Assembly: GCF_902728265.1 (NCBI RefSeq)
Contig: NZ_CACVBR010000015.1
Location: forward strand, 1 to 64,000
DNA from: Chryseobacterium potabilaquae
GTDB lineage: Bacteria > Bacteroidota > Bacteroidia > Flavobacteriales > Weeksellaceae
Direction of reading: 5' to 3'
Length of the DNA: 64,000 nt
Both the position numbers and the translations under genes were made by a program. The notes under the pieces are model-generated. The model did no database searches, was not told where the DNA came from, and worked only from the letters and a program-made list of their open reading frames with translations. Positions 8,344 to 16,528 of the stretch are shown piece after piece. Numbering within the stretch: position 1 is the stretch's first letter; every line of letters begins with the position of its first letter.

Positions 8344-8571
8344 ATGAAACTAAAAAACTCACACAAAACTCCTTTTTTTGCAACACTCTTAGAAAAACAA
8401 TGTAAAGATTCCGAAACAATAAAAGGAGGTATCAATACTTCAACTCCCGAAAGAGATTTTGTTACGACTGAAATTGTAGAAACAATGGTTATTCAGGAAA
8501 AAATACTCGATTATACTATGAAATTTCCGTCTGATGGAGATGATGAAGCTTCTTTTAGTATTAGAGCATAA
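8344..8571 (+). CDS. Graspetide precursor peptide 2
   Basis: A 75-residue precursor paralogous to the first. The leader has PFFATLLEKQ at residues 10-19 and Gly-Gly at 28-29. The core T58-M-K60-F-P-S63-D64-G-D66-D67-E68 matches the tricyclic microviridin template, with Phe for Tyr and a six-residue tail (ASFSIRA after Glu68). The middle differs from precursor 1: it contains T34-P-E-R-D38 and two Thr-to-Glu stretches, T41-T-E-I-V-E46 and T47-M-V-I-Q-E52. The last two could be ring-forming only if the ligase accepts Glu there, so this is uncertain. It ends 85 bases before the first ligase gene. Confidence 0.85.
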   Translation: MKLKNSHKTPFFATLLEKQCKDSETIKGGINTSTPERDFVTTEIVETMVIQEKILDYTMKFPSDGDDEASFSIRA

Positions 8572-8656
8572 TAGGCTAATGACTTAGCAAAAAATAGTAA
8601 TGAAATTTCAGAGGAGGCTTACACTATAAGTTTCCTTTTTTAATAAATTAGTAATA

Positions 8657-9613
8657 ATGATTCTTTGCATCACTCATTCTCAAGATTTTTATAACATCGA
8701 TATATTTTTTAAATACCTGCAATCTAAAAATATTCCTTATTTCAGATTAAATTCTGATCATTTAAATCATTTATATAAAATTAGTATCAATGAAAATTCA
8801 TTTGAATTGACAGATGATCAGGGAAATTCTGTACATTCGGATGATATTCAAGGAATATGGCATCGTAAAGCTTGGGAAATAACTATTCCTGAAGAGCTAG
8901 ATGATGAATATAAAAAAATATTTCTTAATGAATACCGAAATCTTCGTTATAATATTTTAACCATTCTAGAGCATGTTCCATGGATTAACGCTTATGAAAA
9001 TGAGAGAAAAATTGACGGAAATAAAATGCTACAGCTCAAAATTGCCAAAAAAAATAATCTCTCCATTCCTGAAACAATATTTTCAAATGAAGAGGAAAAG
9101 ATTAAGACCTTTTTTAATGAATATGGTAAGGGAAAAGTCATTGCTAAACTCCACGGAGTCATGGCAAAAACAATGAATGGAGAAAATCTTTTCTCTACCA
9201 CTATAATTGATGAAAGCACTTTAGAGCATATTTCAGACATTATATATTGTCCTATGATTTTCCAACCTTACATTCATAAAGAATATGAATTAAGGATAGT
9301 ATATGTAGATGGAGAGTTTTTTACCGGAAGGATTAACAATAAAGAAAATGCAGATTGGCGTATTGCACAAGGAGATTATTTTTGGGAAGAATATGAGCTG
9401 CCTGAAAATGTGAAGGTAAGCTTAGATGCTATGATGAAGGAAATGGGATTGTATATGGGGGCTATTGATATGATAAAAGGAGAGGACGGGAATTATTATT
9501 TTTTGGAAGTCAATCCACAAGGAGAGTGGGGAATGCTACAGAAAGACTTGAATTTTCCTATTGCAGAAAGTATTGCAGATCATCTTATAAAAAGAATAAA
9601 TACCAATGAATAA
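8657..9613 (+). CDS. Graspetide ATP-grasp ligase 1 (MdnB/MvdC-like, probable amide-forming)
   Basis: A 318-residue ATP-grasp enzyme of the graspetide maturase group. It opens with the strand ILCITHSQDF, has IWHRKAW at about residues 67-73, the central YCPMIFQPYIHKEYELRIVYV segment (ATP-grasp core) and the C-terminal metal-binding EVNPQGEWGML at 284-294. From memory of the family, GEWGML resembles the MdnB/MvdC branch, which installs the Lys-Glu amide; gene order (precursor, ligase B, ligase C) agrees. Its stop overlaps the next ligase by 8 bases, so the two are co-translated. Cytoplasmic. Branch assignment is inference. Confidence 0.88.
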   Translation: MILCITHSQDFYNIDIFFKYLQSKNIPYFRLNSDHLNHLYKISINENSFELTDDQGNSVHSDDIQGIWHRKAWEITIPEELDDEYKKIFLNEYRNLRYNILTILEHVPWINAYENERKIDGNKMLQLKIAKKNNLSIPETIFSNEEEKIKTFFNEYGKGKVIAKLHGVMAKTMNGENLFSTTIIDESTLEHISDIIYCPMIFQPYIHKEYELRIVYVDGEFFTGRINNKENADWRIAQGDYFWEEYELPENVKVSLDAMMKEMGLYMGAIDMIKGEDGNYYFLEVNPQGEWGMLQKDLNFPIAESIADHLIKRINTNE

Positions 9614-10610
9614 AATTTTAATTATTACGCATACAAAAGATAACTTTTCAATTGAAAAAGTAACTGAATATATAGAAAAAAATAGCTGTGAAGTAATTCG
9701 CTTCGATGTGGATTTATATCCTTTAGAAAATAAACTATCAACTGTTTTCCAAGATGGAAGTTGGATTAGCTTTCTAGAGACCTCCGAAAAAAAGTATCGA
9801 TTAGATGATATTAAAGCAGTTTGGTACAGAAGAGCATATAATATGGGAAAGGGTTTAAAAGATGAATTAGATCCTAAATTTTATGGTGCAGCAATGGGAG
9901 AGGTTCGCAATACCCTTTTTGGTTTTTTAGAATCCATAGACGCTTACTCTTTAGGTAAGCCAAGTATATATCGAAGATTAGATAGTAAAGAAGAGCAGCT
10001 TAAAATAGCTGAAAAAATAGGATTTAACATTCCTGAAACATGTATTACCAATAGCCCGGAAATAGCTCGAAAATTTATAGTAAAGCATCAAAATGTTATA
10101 GGGAAAATGCAAACAGGTTTTGCTATCTATGAGGATGGAGTGGAAAATGTAGTTTTTACTAATGTTATTGATGAAGGAAAATTACAGGAATTAGATTCTT
10201 TAGTATATTGTCCGATGCAATTTCAAAGAAGAATTACGAAGAAAAAGGAATTAAGGGTGACAGTGGTTGGTCAGGATATTTATGCATTTGAAATTGATTC
10301 ACAACAATCTGAAGAGGCATCTATAGATTGGAGAAAAGATGGGGTAAATCTTCTTGATAAATGGGTAAGAACAGAACTTCCTGCAGATATAGAAGAGAAA
10401 ATAGAAGAATTATTAGATGTTTATAATGTAGATTATGGAGCAATCGATATTATAGTGTCTCCGGAAGATGAATATTACTTTATTGAAATCAACGCAGCAG
10501 GGGAGTTTTTCTGGTTAGATAACCTTACTCCAGATCATCTTATTTCTAAAAGTATTGCCGATATTTTATGTAATAAAGTACCCAGGAGAGATAATATGGT
10601 ATTTGCTTAA
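9606..10610 (+). CDS. Graspetide ATP-grasp ligase 2 (MdnC/CdnC-like, probable ester-forming)
   Basis: A 334-residue ATP-grasp enzyme paralogous to ligase 1. Landmarks are ILIITHTKDN at the start, VWYRRAYN at about 72-79, VVFTNVIDEGKLQELDSL and YCPMQFQ in the core, DWRKDG, YGAIDIIVSPEDEY, and EINAAGEFFWL near 294-304. The GEFFWL ending and the VVFT...CP-FQ layout resemble MdnC/MvdD and chryseoviridin CdnC, which form Thr/Ser-to-Asp/Glu omega-esters. The extra Thr...Asp modules in precursor 1 would then be its substrates. It is followed by a strong terminator, which closes the cluster. Confidence 0.88.
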   Translation: MNKILIITHTKDNFSIEKVTEYIEKNSCEVIRFDVDLYPLENKLSTVFQDGSWISFLETSEKKYRLDDIKAVWYRRAYNMGKGLKDELDPKFYGAAMGEVRNTLFGFLESIDAYSLGKPSIYRRLDSKEEQLKIAEKIGFNIPETCITNSPEIARKFIVKHQNVIGKMQTGFAIYEDGVENVVFTNVIDEGKLQELDSLVYCPMQFQRRITKKKELRVTVVGQDIYAFEIDSQQSEEASIDWRKDGVNLLDKWVRTELPADIEEKIEELLDVYNVDYGAIDIIVSPEDEYYFIEINAAGEFFWLDNLTPDHLISKSIADILCNKVPRRDNMVFA

Positions 10611-10633
10611 AGAATGTTCGGGAAATTGTTTTT

Positions 10634-10660
10634 AAAACCTTTCATTGGAAAGGTTTTTGT
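10634..10660 (+). terminator. Intrinsic terminator closing the graspetide operon
   Basis: AAAACCTTTC, loop ATTG, GAAAGGTTTT followed by T residues: a perfect 10-bp stem 24 bases after the second ligase. It separates the graspetide genes from the SDR/acyl-CoA synthetase pair. Confidence 0.85.
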
Positions 10661-10705
10661 TCTTATAATGGGCAATGAAATGAATATAATATAATTGAAA
10701 TAAAA

Positions 10706-10735
10706 TTGAGTTATGCATTAAAAGTCGCAAATTTG
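10706..10735 (+). promoter_or_regulatory. Candidate promoter of the SDR-acyl-CoA synthetase operon
   Basis: TTG at 10706-10708 is followed after 19 bases by CAAATTTG at 10728-10735, one mismatch from TAnnTTTG. The -7 region is embedded in the 10-bp palindrome GCAAATTTGC (10727-10736), which could also be an operator. The predicted 5' leader is about 90 bases. Confidence 0.45.
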
Positions 10736-10830
10736 CATGACGTAATTTTTATGGTGTACTTATGAGAATGTAAATTGCCAGATAAAGAATATTATTATAA
10801 TTTAGTCAACAACCAAATAAAGGATAATAT

Positions 10831-11847
10831 ATGGTTTTTGTAACAGGAGCGACCGGAATTTTGGGTAGAGTGATTGTTTTGGAACTTCTTAAAAGAGGTA
10901 AAAAAGTATATGCAGCCAAAAGAGCGGGAAGGAATTTGTATGATGTAAAAAATTCATATAAATTTTATACGGAGAATTCGAATGATTTCTTTAATAAAAT
11001 AGAATGGGTAGATATAGATTTTGATGATATTAATTCATTACGAGATATTTTAAATAAAGGAATTGAGGAGGTCTACCATTGTGCTGCCAAAGTAAGCTTT
11101 GATCCTAAGGATGAAAAGGAAATGTATCAGACTAATTTGAAAGGTACAGAAAATTTATTATATGCTTGCGAAGAAGCAGGTATTAAAAAATTTCTCCACG
11201 TAAGTTCTATTGCTGTTCTAGATAATTTCAACGAGCATGGTGAGCTTGATGAAGAGTCTGATTTTAATCCTAAATGGGAACATTCTGCCTATTCCATTAC
11301 AAAACATTTGTCTGAGATGGAAGTATGGAGAGCATCTGCAGAGGGATTAAATGTGGTGATCTTGAATCCGGGAATCATTATAGGAACAGGAAATTGGAAC
11401 CAGAGCAGTGGTGAGATTTTTTCTACTTTTGAGAGAAATAGGGTTACCTTTTCTGGAGGTTCTGCCTATGTAGATGTAAGAGATGTGGCGAAAATCGCTA
11501 TCGAACTCATGGAAAATAATATTTTTGGAGAACGTTTTATTATTGTTTCTGAGAATAAGAAATATTCTGAAATAGGAAAGCGGATTAGAAAAAAGCTAAA
11601 ACTAACAGAAGCAATGATTCTTTCTGAAAAACAACTTAATATAGGATTGATTGCCAATAGACTTTTTGGATGGCTTATTCCTAAATTAAGAATGATCACA
11701 AAGTCTAATATAAGATCTATATCTTCTTTTAATATTATTTCTAATCAGAAAATTAAAGAAAAATTGAATTATCAATTCATTCCAATCAAAGAAAGTATTG
11801 ATTTTCATCTTAATAATTATATTAACGATAAAAAGTTGAAAAAATGA
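10831..11847 (+). CDS. NAD(P)-dependent extended SDR (epimerase/dehydratase family)
   Basis: A 338-residue extended short-chain dehydrogenase. The Rossmann motif TGATGILG lies at residues 5-11, the HVSSIAVLDNF strand supplies the catalytic Ser/Thr, and Y154-S-I-T-K158 is the catalytic YxxxK. The sequence NPGIIIGTGNW is typical of dihydroflavonol-reductase-like SDRs. The substrate is unknown. The stop overlaps the ATG of the acyl-CoA synthetase (ATGA), so the pair is coupled and may act on a lipid or acyl intermediate; that is inference from context only. Confidence 0.88.
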   Translation: MVFVTGATGILGRVIVLELLKRGKKVYAAKRAGRNLYDVKNSYKFYTENSNDFFNKIEWVDIDFDDINSLRDILNKGIEEVYHCAAKVSFDPKDEKEMYQTNLKGTENLLYACEEAGIKKFLHVSSIAVLDNFNEHGELDEESDFNPKWEHSAYSITKHLSEMEVWRASAEGLNVVILNPGIIIGTGNWNQSSGEIFSTFERNRVTFSGGSAYVDVRDVAKIAIELMENNIFGERFIIVSENKKYSEIGKRIRKKLKLTEAMILSEKQLNIGLIANRLFGWLIPKLRMITKSNIRSISSFNIISNQKIKEKLNYQFIPIKESIDFHLNNYINDKKLKK

Positions 11848-13613
11848 ATTTGGCAGAGGCTATTATCAGTAAAAATGTAGAAAAACATGCCATAAAATCA
11901 GCAATTGGTTTTAATAAAAAAGGAGAAACCTGGAAAGAATTGAGTTGGAAAAAATTTGGAGATATAGTTTTTAAAACAGCCAATGCACTTAAGAATATAG
12001 GGATTCAAGAAAATGATAAAGTCGCAATTTATTCGGATAATTCTTCTGAATGGATGATTTTTGACTTAGCTTCGTTGTCTTTAGGTGCAATTTCGGTTCC
12101 TATTTATTCAACTAATAATGGGGAACAGGCAGAATATATCATTAATGACTCCAATGCAAAGGTAATTTTAGTAGGTAATCAGTATCAATACGATAGTTGC
12201 CTTGAAATAATAAAAAAAGGAAATACTCAGCTTCATACTATCATTGTTTCCAAAAAAGCAGTTTGGATTAATAAAGAATTGAACAGCTTTTATCTTGAAG
12301 ATTTTATTGCAAAGGCCTCTTCAAAATTAGATATTTGTAAAAAAGAATATGATGATATTGCTACCCTAATTTATACTTCCGGAACAACGGGAACACCAAA
12401 AGGGGTTATGTTAACTCATGGAAACTTTCTTAACGCGTTTGAAGCCCATTTTGAGTTTTTTCCCTTTGAAAAATTTGAAGAGGAACTTTCCTTAGCCTTT
12501 TTACCTTTAAGCCATGTGTTTGAAAGAAGCTGGAGCCTATTTTGTTTATACGGTGGAGCAAGGGTCTATTTTCTTGAAGATCCTAAAGATATAGTAAAAA
12601 CCTTAAGTGAGGTAAAACCCACTATGATGTGTGCAGTTCCAAGATTTTTTCAAAAAGTATATGCAGGGGTATTGCAAAAAGCGGAAGAAGGATCACCTGT
12701 TAAAAAGAAAATATTTGATTGGGCATTGGAAATAGGATGGAAAGTTGCAGAATTAAAAAGAAATGAAAAGGTAATTCCTTTTAGTTTACGATTAAAAAAT
12801 TCTGTTGCAGACATGTTGGTCTTCAGTAAGATAAAAGAAAGATTGGGCGGCAGGCTTTGGTTTTTACCTTGTGGGGGTGCTTCTTTATCTCCTGAAGTAA
12901 CTCGATTTTTTGATTCTGTTGGAATTCATATTACGGTTGGGTATGGTCTCACGGAAACAACGGCCACTTTAACACTTTTCCCTTTAACCCATTTTGAGCA
13001 TGGAAGTAGCGGACAACCTTTGCCTGGTGTTGAGGTTCGTATTGGAGAAAATGATGAAATCCAAGTAAAAGGAAATAGTATTATGAAAGGATATTATAAC
13101 AAAATGGAGGAAACCCAAAAAGTTTTTACAGAAGATGGCTGGTTTAAAACGGGAGATGCTGGTAAATTTGACGATAAAGGAAACTTAATCATTACGGATC
13201 GGATTAAAGATTTGATGAAAACATCCAATGGGAAATACATTGCACCGCAACAAATTGAAAATATTTTAACCAATAATAATTATATTCAACAAATTGTATT
13301 AATAGCAGAAGGGAGACAATTTGTATCCGCATTAATTGTTCCTAATTTTGAATTTTTACACGATTTTATTACGAAAAATAATATTTCTTTTACCAATTGG
13401 GAGGAAACTGTAAAAAACGAGAAGATCATTAAATTGTATAAAGAAAAAATCAATGAATTACAAAGTCATTTGGCTGAGTTTGAAAAAGTGAAAAAGTTTA
13501 CCTTAATGCCTTCTGAATTTGATATCAATACAGGTGAAATTACGCCAACATTAAAGGTTAAAAGAAATGTGGTTCTAAAAAAATATGAAAATATCATAGA
13601 GAAGATGTATTAA
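11844..13613 (+). CDS. Long-chain acyl-CoA synthetase (AMP-binding family)
   Basis: A 589-residue ANL-superfamily ligase that activates fatty acids with ATP and CoA. The P-loop YTSGTTGTPKGVM lies around residues 177-189, the adenine motif TVGYGLTETTA in the middle, and the hinge region DGWFKTGDAGKFDDKGNL before the C-terminal lid with ITDRIKDLMKTSNGKYIAP. These are FadD/FAA1-type features, and length is typical. It is membrane-associated or cytoplasmic. Translation is coupled to the upstream SDR. The mvaD gene follows after 57 bases. Confidence 0.93.
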   Translation: MNLAEAIISKNVEKHAIKSAIGFNKKGETWKELSWKKFGDIVFKTANALKNIGIQENDKVAIYSDNSSEWMIFDLASLSLGAISVPIYSTNNGEQAEYIINDSNAKVILVGNQYQYDSCLEIIKKGNTQLHTIIVSKKAVWINKELNSFYLEDFIAKASSKLDICKKEYDDIATLIYTSGTTGTPKGVMLTHGNFLNAFEAHFEFFPFEKFEEELSLAFLPLSHVFERSWSLFCLYGGARVYFLEDPKDIVKTLSEVKPTMMCAVPRFFQKVYAGVLQKAEEGSPVKKKIFDWALEIGWKVAELKRNEKVIPFSLRLKNSVADMLVFSKIKERLGGRLWFLPCGGASLSPEVTRFFDSVGIHITVGYGLTETTATLTLFPLTHFEHGSSGQPLPGVEVRIGENDEIQVKGNSIMKGYYNKMEETQKVFTEDGWFKTGDAGKFDDKGNLIITDRIKDLMKTSNGKYIAPQQIENILTNNNYIQQIVLIAEGRQFVSALIVPNFEFLHDFITKNNISFTNWEETVKNEKIIKLYKEKINELQSHLAEFEKVKKFTLMPSEFDINTGEITPTLKVKRNVVLKKYENIIEKMY

Positions 13614-13670
13614 AAACTAGATTATCTTTTATAGCAATCAACATTAAGTTTTATCATTGCAAATTAAATT

Positions 13671-14729
13671 ATGACAACACAGGAATTTCTAGGAAAAGAA
13701 AATTATAATATCAGTTCACAAACGGTTGCATCAAGTTGTCCTTCCAATATTGCTTTAATCAAGTATTGGGGGAAGTATGAAGATCAAATTCCGGCCAATC
13801 CAAGTATAAGCTATACTTTACATAATTGTAAGACCAATACCAGTATGGAGTTTTTAGCTAATGAACCCTTTTCTGTACAGACATTTCTGACAGGAATTGA
13901 AGAAGTGAAATTTGCCGAAAAAATTGAGAAATTTTTTAAAAATATTGAAAAATATCTTCCTTGGATATTGAAGGGAAAATACATTATCAAAACAGAAAAT
14001 ACATTTCCTCATAGCTCAGGAATTGCTAGTTCGGCTTCTGGATTTGGGGCGATAGCGAAATGTCTTATGGAATTGGAGGTAATCTTTACCGGCGAAAAAT
14101 CAGAAACTGAATGGGTGAAGAAAGTTTCATTCTTAGCAAGGCTTGGTAGTGGGAGTGCATGTAGGAGTGTATATAATGGAATGGTGGTTTGGGGAGAATG
14201 CGATGAGGTTGAAGGAAGTTCAGACTTATTTGCTATTCAGTATCCTAATTCGGAAATTCATCAGGTTTTCAAAGATTTTAATGACTGGGTATTATTAATT
14301 CATGAAGGTCAGAAAAGTGTTTCTTCAACAGTTGGACACGGTTTAATGAAAACAAATCCTTATGCGGAAAGACGATTTCAAGAGGCTAAAGAAAACTTTG
14401 TCCCATTGAAAGAAATTCTTAAAAAAGGAGATTTAGAAGGTTTTATTAAACTAGTTGAGCATGAAGCGCTTACATTGCATGCAATGATGATGATGAGTGA
14501 TCCTGCATTTATTCTAATGAAAACGGGTACATTAGAGGTGATCAATAAGATCTGGGATTTCAGAAAAGAAACAAGCTTACCTCTATTCTTTACTCTGGAT
14601 GCTGGGGCGAATGTTCATCTGTTATTCCCAAATAATGGGGAAGAAGAAAAAATTAAATCCTTCATTGAGATGGAATTATTACAGTATACTCAAAAAAATG
14701 GAGTTGTTAAAGATATAATGGTATTTTAA
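13671..14729 (+). CDS. mvaD: Diphosphomevalonate decarboxylase
   Basis: A 352-residue GHMP-fold enzyme converting mevalonate diphosphate to isopentenyl diphosphate. The motif CPSNIALIKYWGK near residue 23 and the phosphate loop FPHSSGIASSASGFGA (about 114-129) are diagnostic, as is the SSTVGHGLM segment and the late FFTLDAGANVH containing the catalytic Asp. Flavobacteria make isoprenoids by the mevalonate route, which fits. An intrinsic terminator follows within 20 bases. No other mevalonate gene is in this window. Confidence 0.95.
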   Translation: MTTQEFLGKENYNISSQTVASSCPSNIALIKYWGKYEDQIPANPSISYTLHNCKTNTSMEFLANEPFSVQTFLTGIEEVKFAEKIEKFFKNIEKYLPWILKGKYIIKTENTFPHSSGIASSASGFGAIAKCLMELEVIFTGEKSETEWVKKVSFLARLGSGSACRSVYNGMVVWGECDEVEGSSDLFAIQYPNSEIHQVFKDFNDWVLLIHEGQKSVSSTVGHGLMKTNPYAERRFQEAKENFVPLKEILKKGDLEGFIKLVEHEALTLHAMMMMSDPAFILMKTGTLEVINKIWDFRKETSLPLFFTLDAGANVHLLFPNNGEEEKIKSFIEMELLQYTQKNGVVKDIMVF

Positions 14730-14744
14730 TTATTTATATACAAG

Positions 14745-14770
14745 AAAGCGAGCCTATTAGCTCGTTTTTT
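14745..14770 (+). terminator. Intrinsic terminator after mvaD
   Basis: AAAGCGAGC, loop CTATTA, GCTCGTTTTTT: a GC-rich five-pair core extended by G-T and A-T pairs into the T tract, 15 bases after the mvaD stop. Confidence 0.8.
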
Positions 14771-14855
14771 TATGATATGATTTAAAAAATTAGAAGAATA
14801 ACCTGATTAAAGAAACATATCGGGACTCTCTATAATAACCAAAAATAATTTACAA

Positions 14856-15233
14856 ATGAAAATTCACCATATTGCTATAATTTGCTCAGATTATGAAGTT
14901 TCTAAAAAATTCTATACCGAAGTTTTAGGACTCACTATTCTCCGGGAAGTATACCGCGAAGAAAGAAAATCATATAAACTTGATCTTGCTATTGGAGATC
15001 ATTATGTAATAGAGTTATTTTCATTTCCAGATCCTCCTAAAAGACCCTCCAGACCTGAAGCATGTGGGCTAAGACATTTGGCGTTTGCTGTAGATAATAT
15101 ATCTCAGAAAAGAGCAGATTTGATTGATAAAGGAATAGAATGTGAAGAAATCCGAATAGATGAGTTTACAGAAAAAGAGTTCTTTTTCCTACAAGATCCG
15201 GATCAATTGCCTTTAGAATTTTATGAAATCTAG
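14856..15233 (+). CDS. VOC-family metalloprotein (glyoxalase-like, YaeR/SMU1112c type)
   Basis: A 125-residue vicinal-oxygen-chelate protein. It starts MKIHHIAIICSDY, giving the first metal-ligand histidine, and contains FYTEVLGLTILRE, the acidic YVIELFSFPDPPKRPSRPEA segment, GLRHLAFAVDN with the second histidine, and DPDQLPLEFYE with the last Glu. This layout matches the small YaeR-like lyase group whose substrate is not established. It is single-copy and flanked by the mvaD terminator and the convergent DUF1634 gene. Confidence 0.88.
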   Translation: MKIHHIAIICSDYEVSKKFYTEVLGLTILREVYREERKSYKLDLAIGDHYVIELFSFPDPPKRPSRPEACGLRHLAFAVDNISQKRADLIDKGIECEEIRIDEFTEKEFFFLQDPDQLPLEFYEI

Positions 15234-15243
15234 GAGAAATTAA

Positions 15244-15627
15244 TTAATGTGCATACCCAGTAAAGAAGCTTATGGCCATAATAACCAAAACAATAGATGA
15301 AATAACAACATATACGTAGTCTTTTTCTTTTAAATATCCTACTAAAGCGAAAATGATCCGCATTAAGGGAGTGAAAATTAAAAGAAGAATTCCTAATTGA
15401 ATAATAGCCATTCCTTCACCTTTGCATAATGAATTCCAGAAATGTCCCCATACTTTTTCAGAAGATGAACCGATATTCAGTAAGGAGTATTTTTTAGGCA
15501 TTTTAAAACCTTCTAAGAATAATTTAATAAATCCTATCAGGGAAGTTGTAACAGATAAAACAACTCCTAATCTTAAGAGATTTCCCACGGAACGATTCAA
15601 ATCAACATCTGTGAAGTTCTTTTTCAT
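15244..15627 (-). CDS. DUF1634 membrane protein
   Basis: A 127-residue protein with three transmembrane segments (near residues 20-35, 70-90 and 103-122) and the motif LLRLGVVLSVTTSLIGF typical of DUF1634. Its start overlaps the end of the TSUP permease gene by one base. DUF1634 genes are commonly found next to TauE/SafE permeases, which suggests an accessory or stabilising role for that transporter. Function is otherwise unknown. Confidence 0.85.
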   Translation of the reverse strand: MKKNFTDVDLNRSVGNLLRLGVVLSVTTSLIGFIKLFLEGFKMPKKYSLLNIGSSSEKVWGHFWNSLCKGEGMAIIQLGILLLIFTPLMRIIFALVGYLKEKDYVYVVISSIVLVIMAISFFTGYAH

Positions 15628-16457
15628 TATCTGAAACTTTTATTAATACCGTTATACATCATATAAATTGATAGAATAGTGATGACAATTGCAAAGAAGG
15701 TCTTCAATTTCTTTGTTTTAGAAACCATTAATGTTTTAGAACCAATGAAACTTCCTACCACAACTCCTATTAATACCGGAGCCACAATTACTGGAATAAT
15801 TTCACCTCTTTGAAAATAGATTAAGGCACTTGCTACTGCGGTTACCCCGATCATGAAATTACTTGTTGTTGTTGAAACTTTAAAAGGCAGTTTCATCATA
15901 TTGTCCATTGCGAGTACCTTCAATGCTCCAGAGCCAATTCCTAATAATCCGGACATAGCACCAGCAAACATCATCATTAAAAAGCCAGGTACAGTATTTC
16001 TTGCAGAATAACTTTTCAATACTCCTTTATCAGGAAAGGTTCCATATAATTTAAGTTTATCTTCAAGACTTCCTTTGATAAGCGGTTCTTGATGGTCTGG
16101 CTTTCCTTTAAGGTTTAAGATAACTGTTAAAAGAAGGATACTGGCAAAAATAATTCCGATAGTGTTGGGGTTAAGCATTCCCGAAACCAATGCTCCCATA
16201 ATAGCACCGGCGGTGGTACCAATTTCTAAAAACATTCCAATTCTCATATTGGTAAAGCCCTCTTTAACAAAAGCTACTGCCGCTCCAGACGAAGTTCCAA
16301 TTACTGAAATTAATGAGGCACCAATAGCATAATGCATAGGAACACCAAAGCCTAATGTTAATAAAGGAATGATAATAACGCCCCCTCCCAAACCAGTAAG
16401 TGAACCTAGAAGTCCTGCCGATATAGCTCCAAGGAAGAGAATAATGATTTCTGACAT
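15627..16457 (-). CDS. TSUP-family sulfite/organosulfonate exporter (TauE/SafE)
   Basis: A 276-residue inner-membrane permease with about eight hydrophobic segments and the TSUP repeat motif: GSLTGLGGGVIIIPLLTL near residue 17 and GLLGIGSGALKVLAMD in the second half. The family moves sulfite, sulfoacetate or related anions; the substrate cannot be read here. A central hydrophilic loop (about 115-150) separates the two halves. It is the first gene of a two-gene unit with DUF1634 and is divergent from the DUF1543 gene. Confidence 0.92.
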   Translation of the reverse strand: MSEIIILFLGAISAGLLGSLTGLGGGVIIIPLLTLGFGVPMHYAIGASLISVIGTSSGAAVAFVKEGFTNMRIGMFLEIGTTAGAIMGALVSGMLNPNTIGIIFASILLLTVILNLKGKPDHQEPLIKGSLEDKLKLYGTFPDKGVLKSYSARNTVPGFLMMMFAGAMSGLLGIGSGALKVLAMDNMMKLPFKVSTTTSNFMIGVTAVASALIYFQRGEIIPVIVAPVLIGVVVGSFIGSKTLMVSKTKKLKTFFAIVITILSIYMMYNGINKSFR

Positions 16458-16495
16458 GATACAAATATAAAACTATTGTGTTAGTTGGCCAAACG

Positions 16496-16524
16496 TTGAA
16501 AAATATAAATTTACCGTATTTTTG
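16496..16524 (+). promoter_or_regulatory. Promoter of the DUF1543 gene
   Basis: TTG at 16496-16498, an 18-base spacer, and TATTTTTG at 16517-16524 match the Bacteroidota TTG/TAnnTTTG promoter. The ATG is only four bases further on, so the transcript would be leaderless or nearly so. This decides the start at 16529 against an in-frame non-ATG codon at 16478. Confidence 0.6.
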
Positions 16525-16528
16525 TATT

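Noticed and set aside
8318..10202. A 15-base direct repeat GAATTAGATTCTTTA at 8318-8332 and 10188-10202
   Set aside because: The second copy is in the coding sequence of ligase 2 and encodes ordinary residues; in AT-rich DNA a match of this length across 64 kb can be chance. No further copies were noticed.
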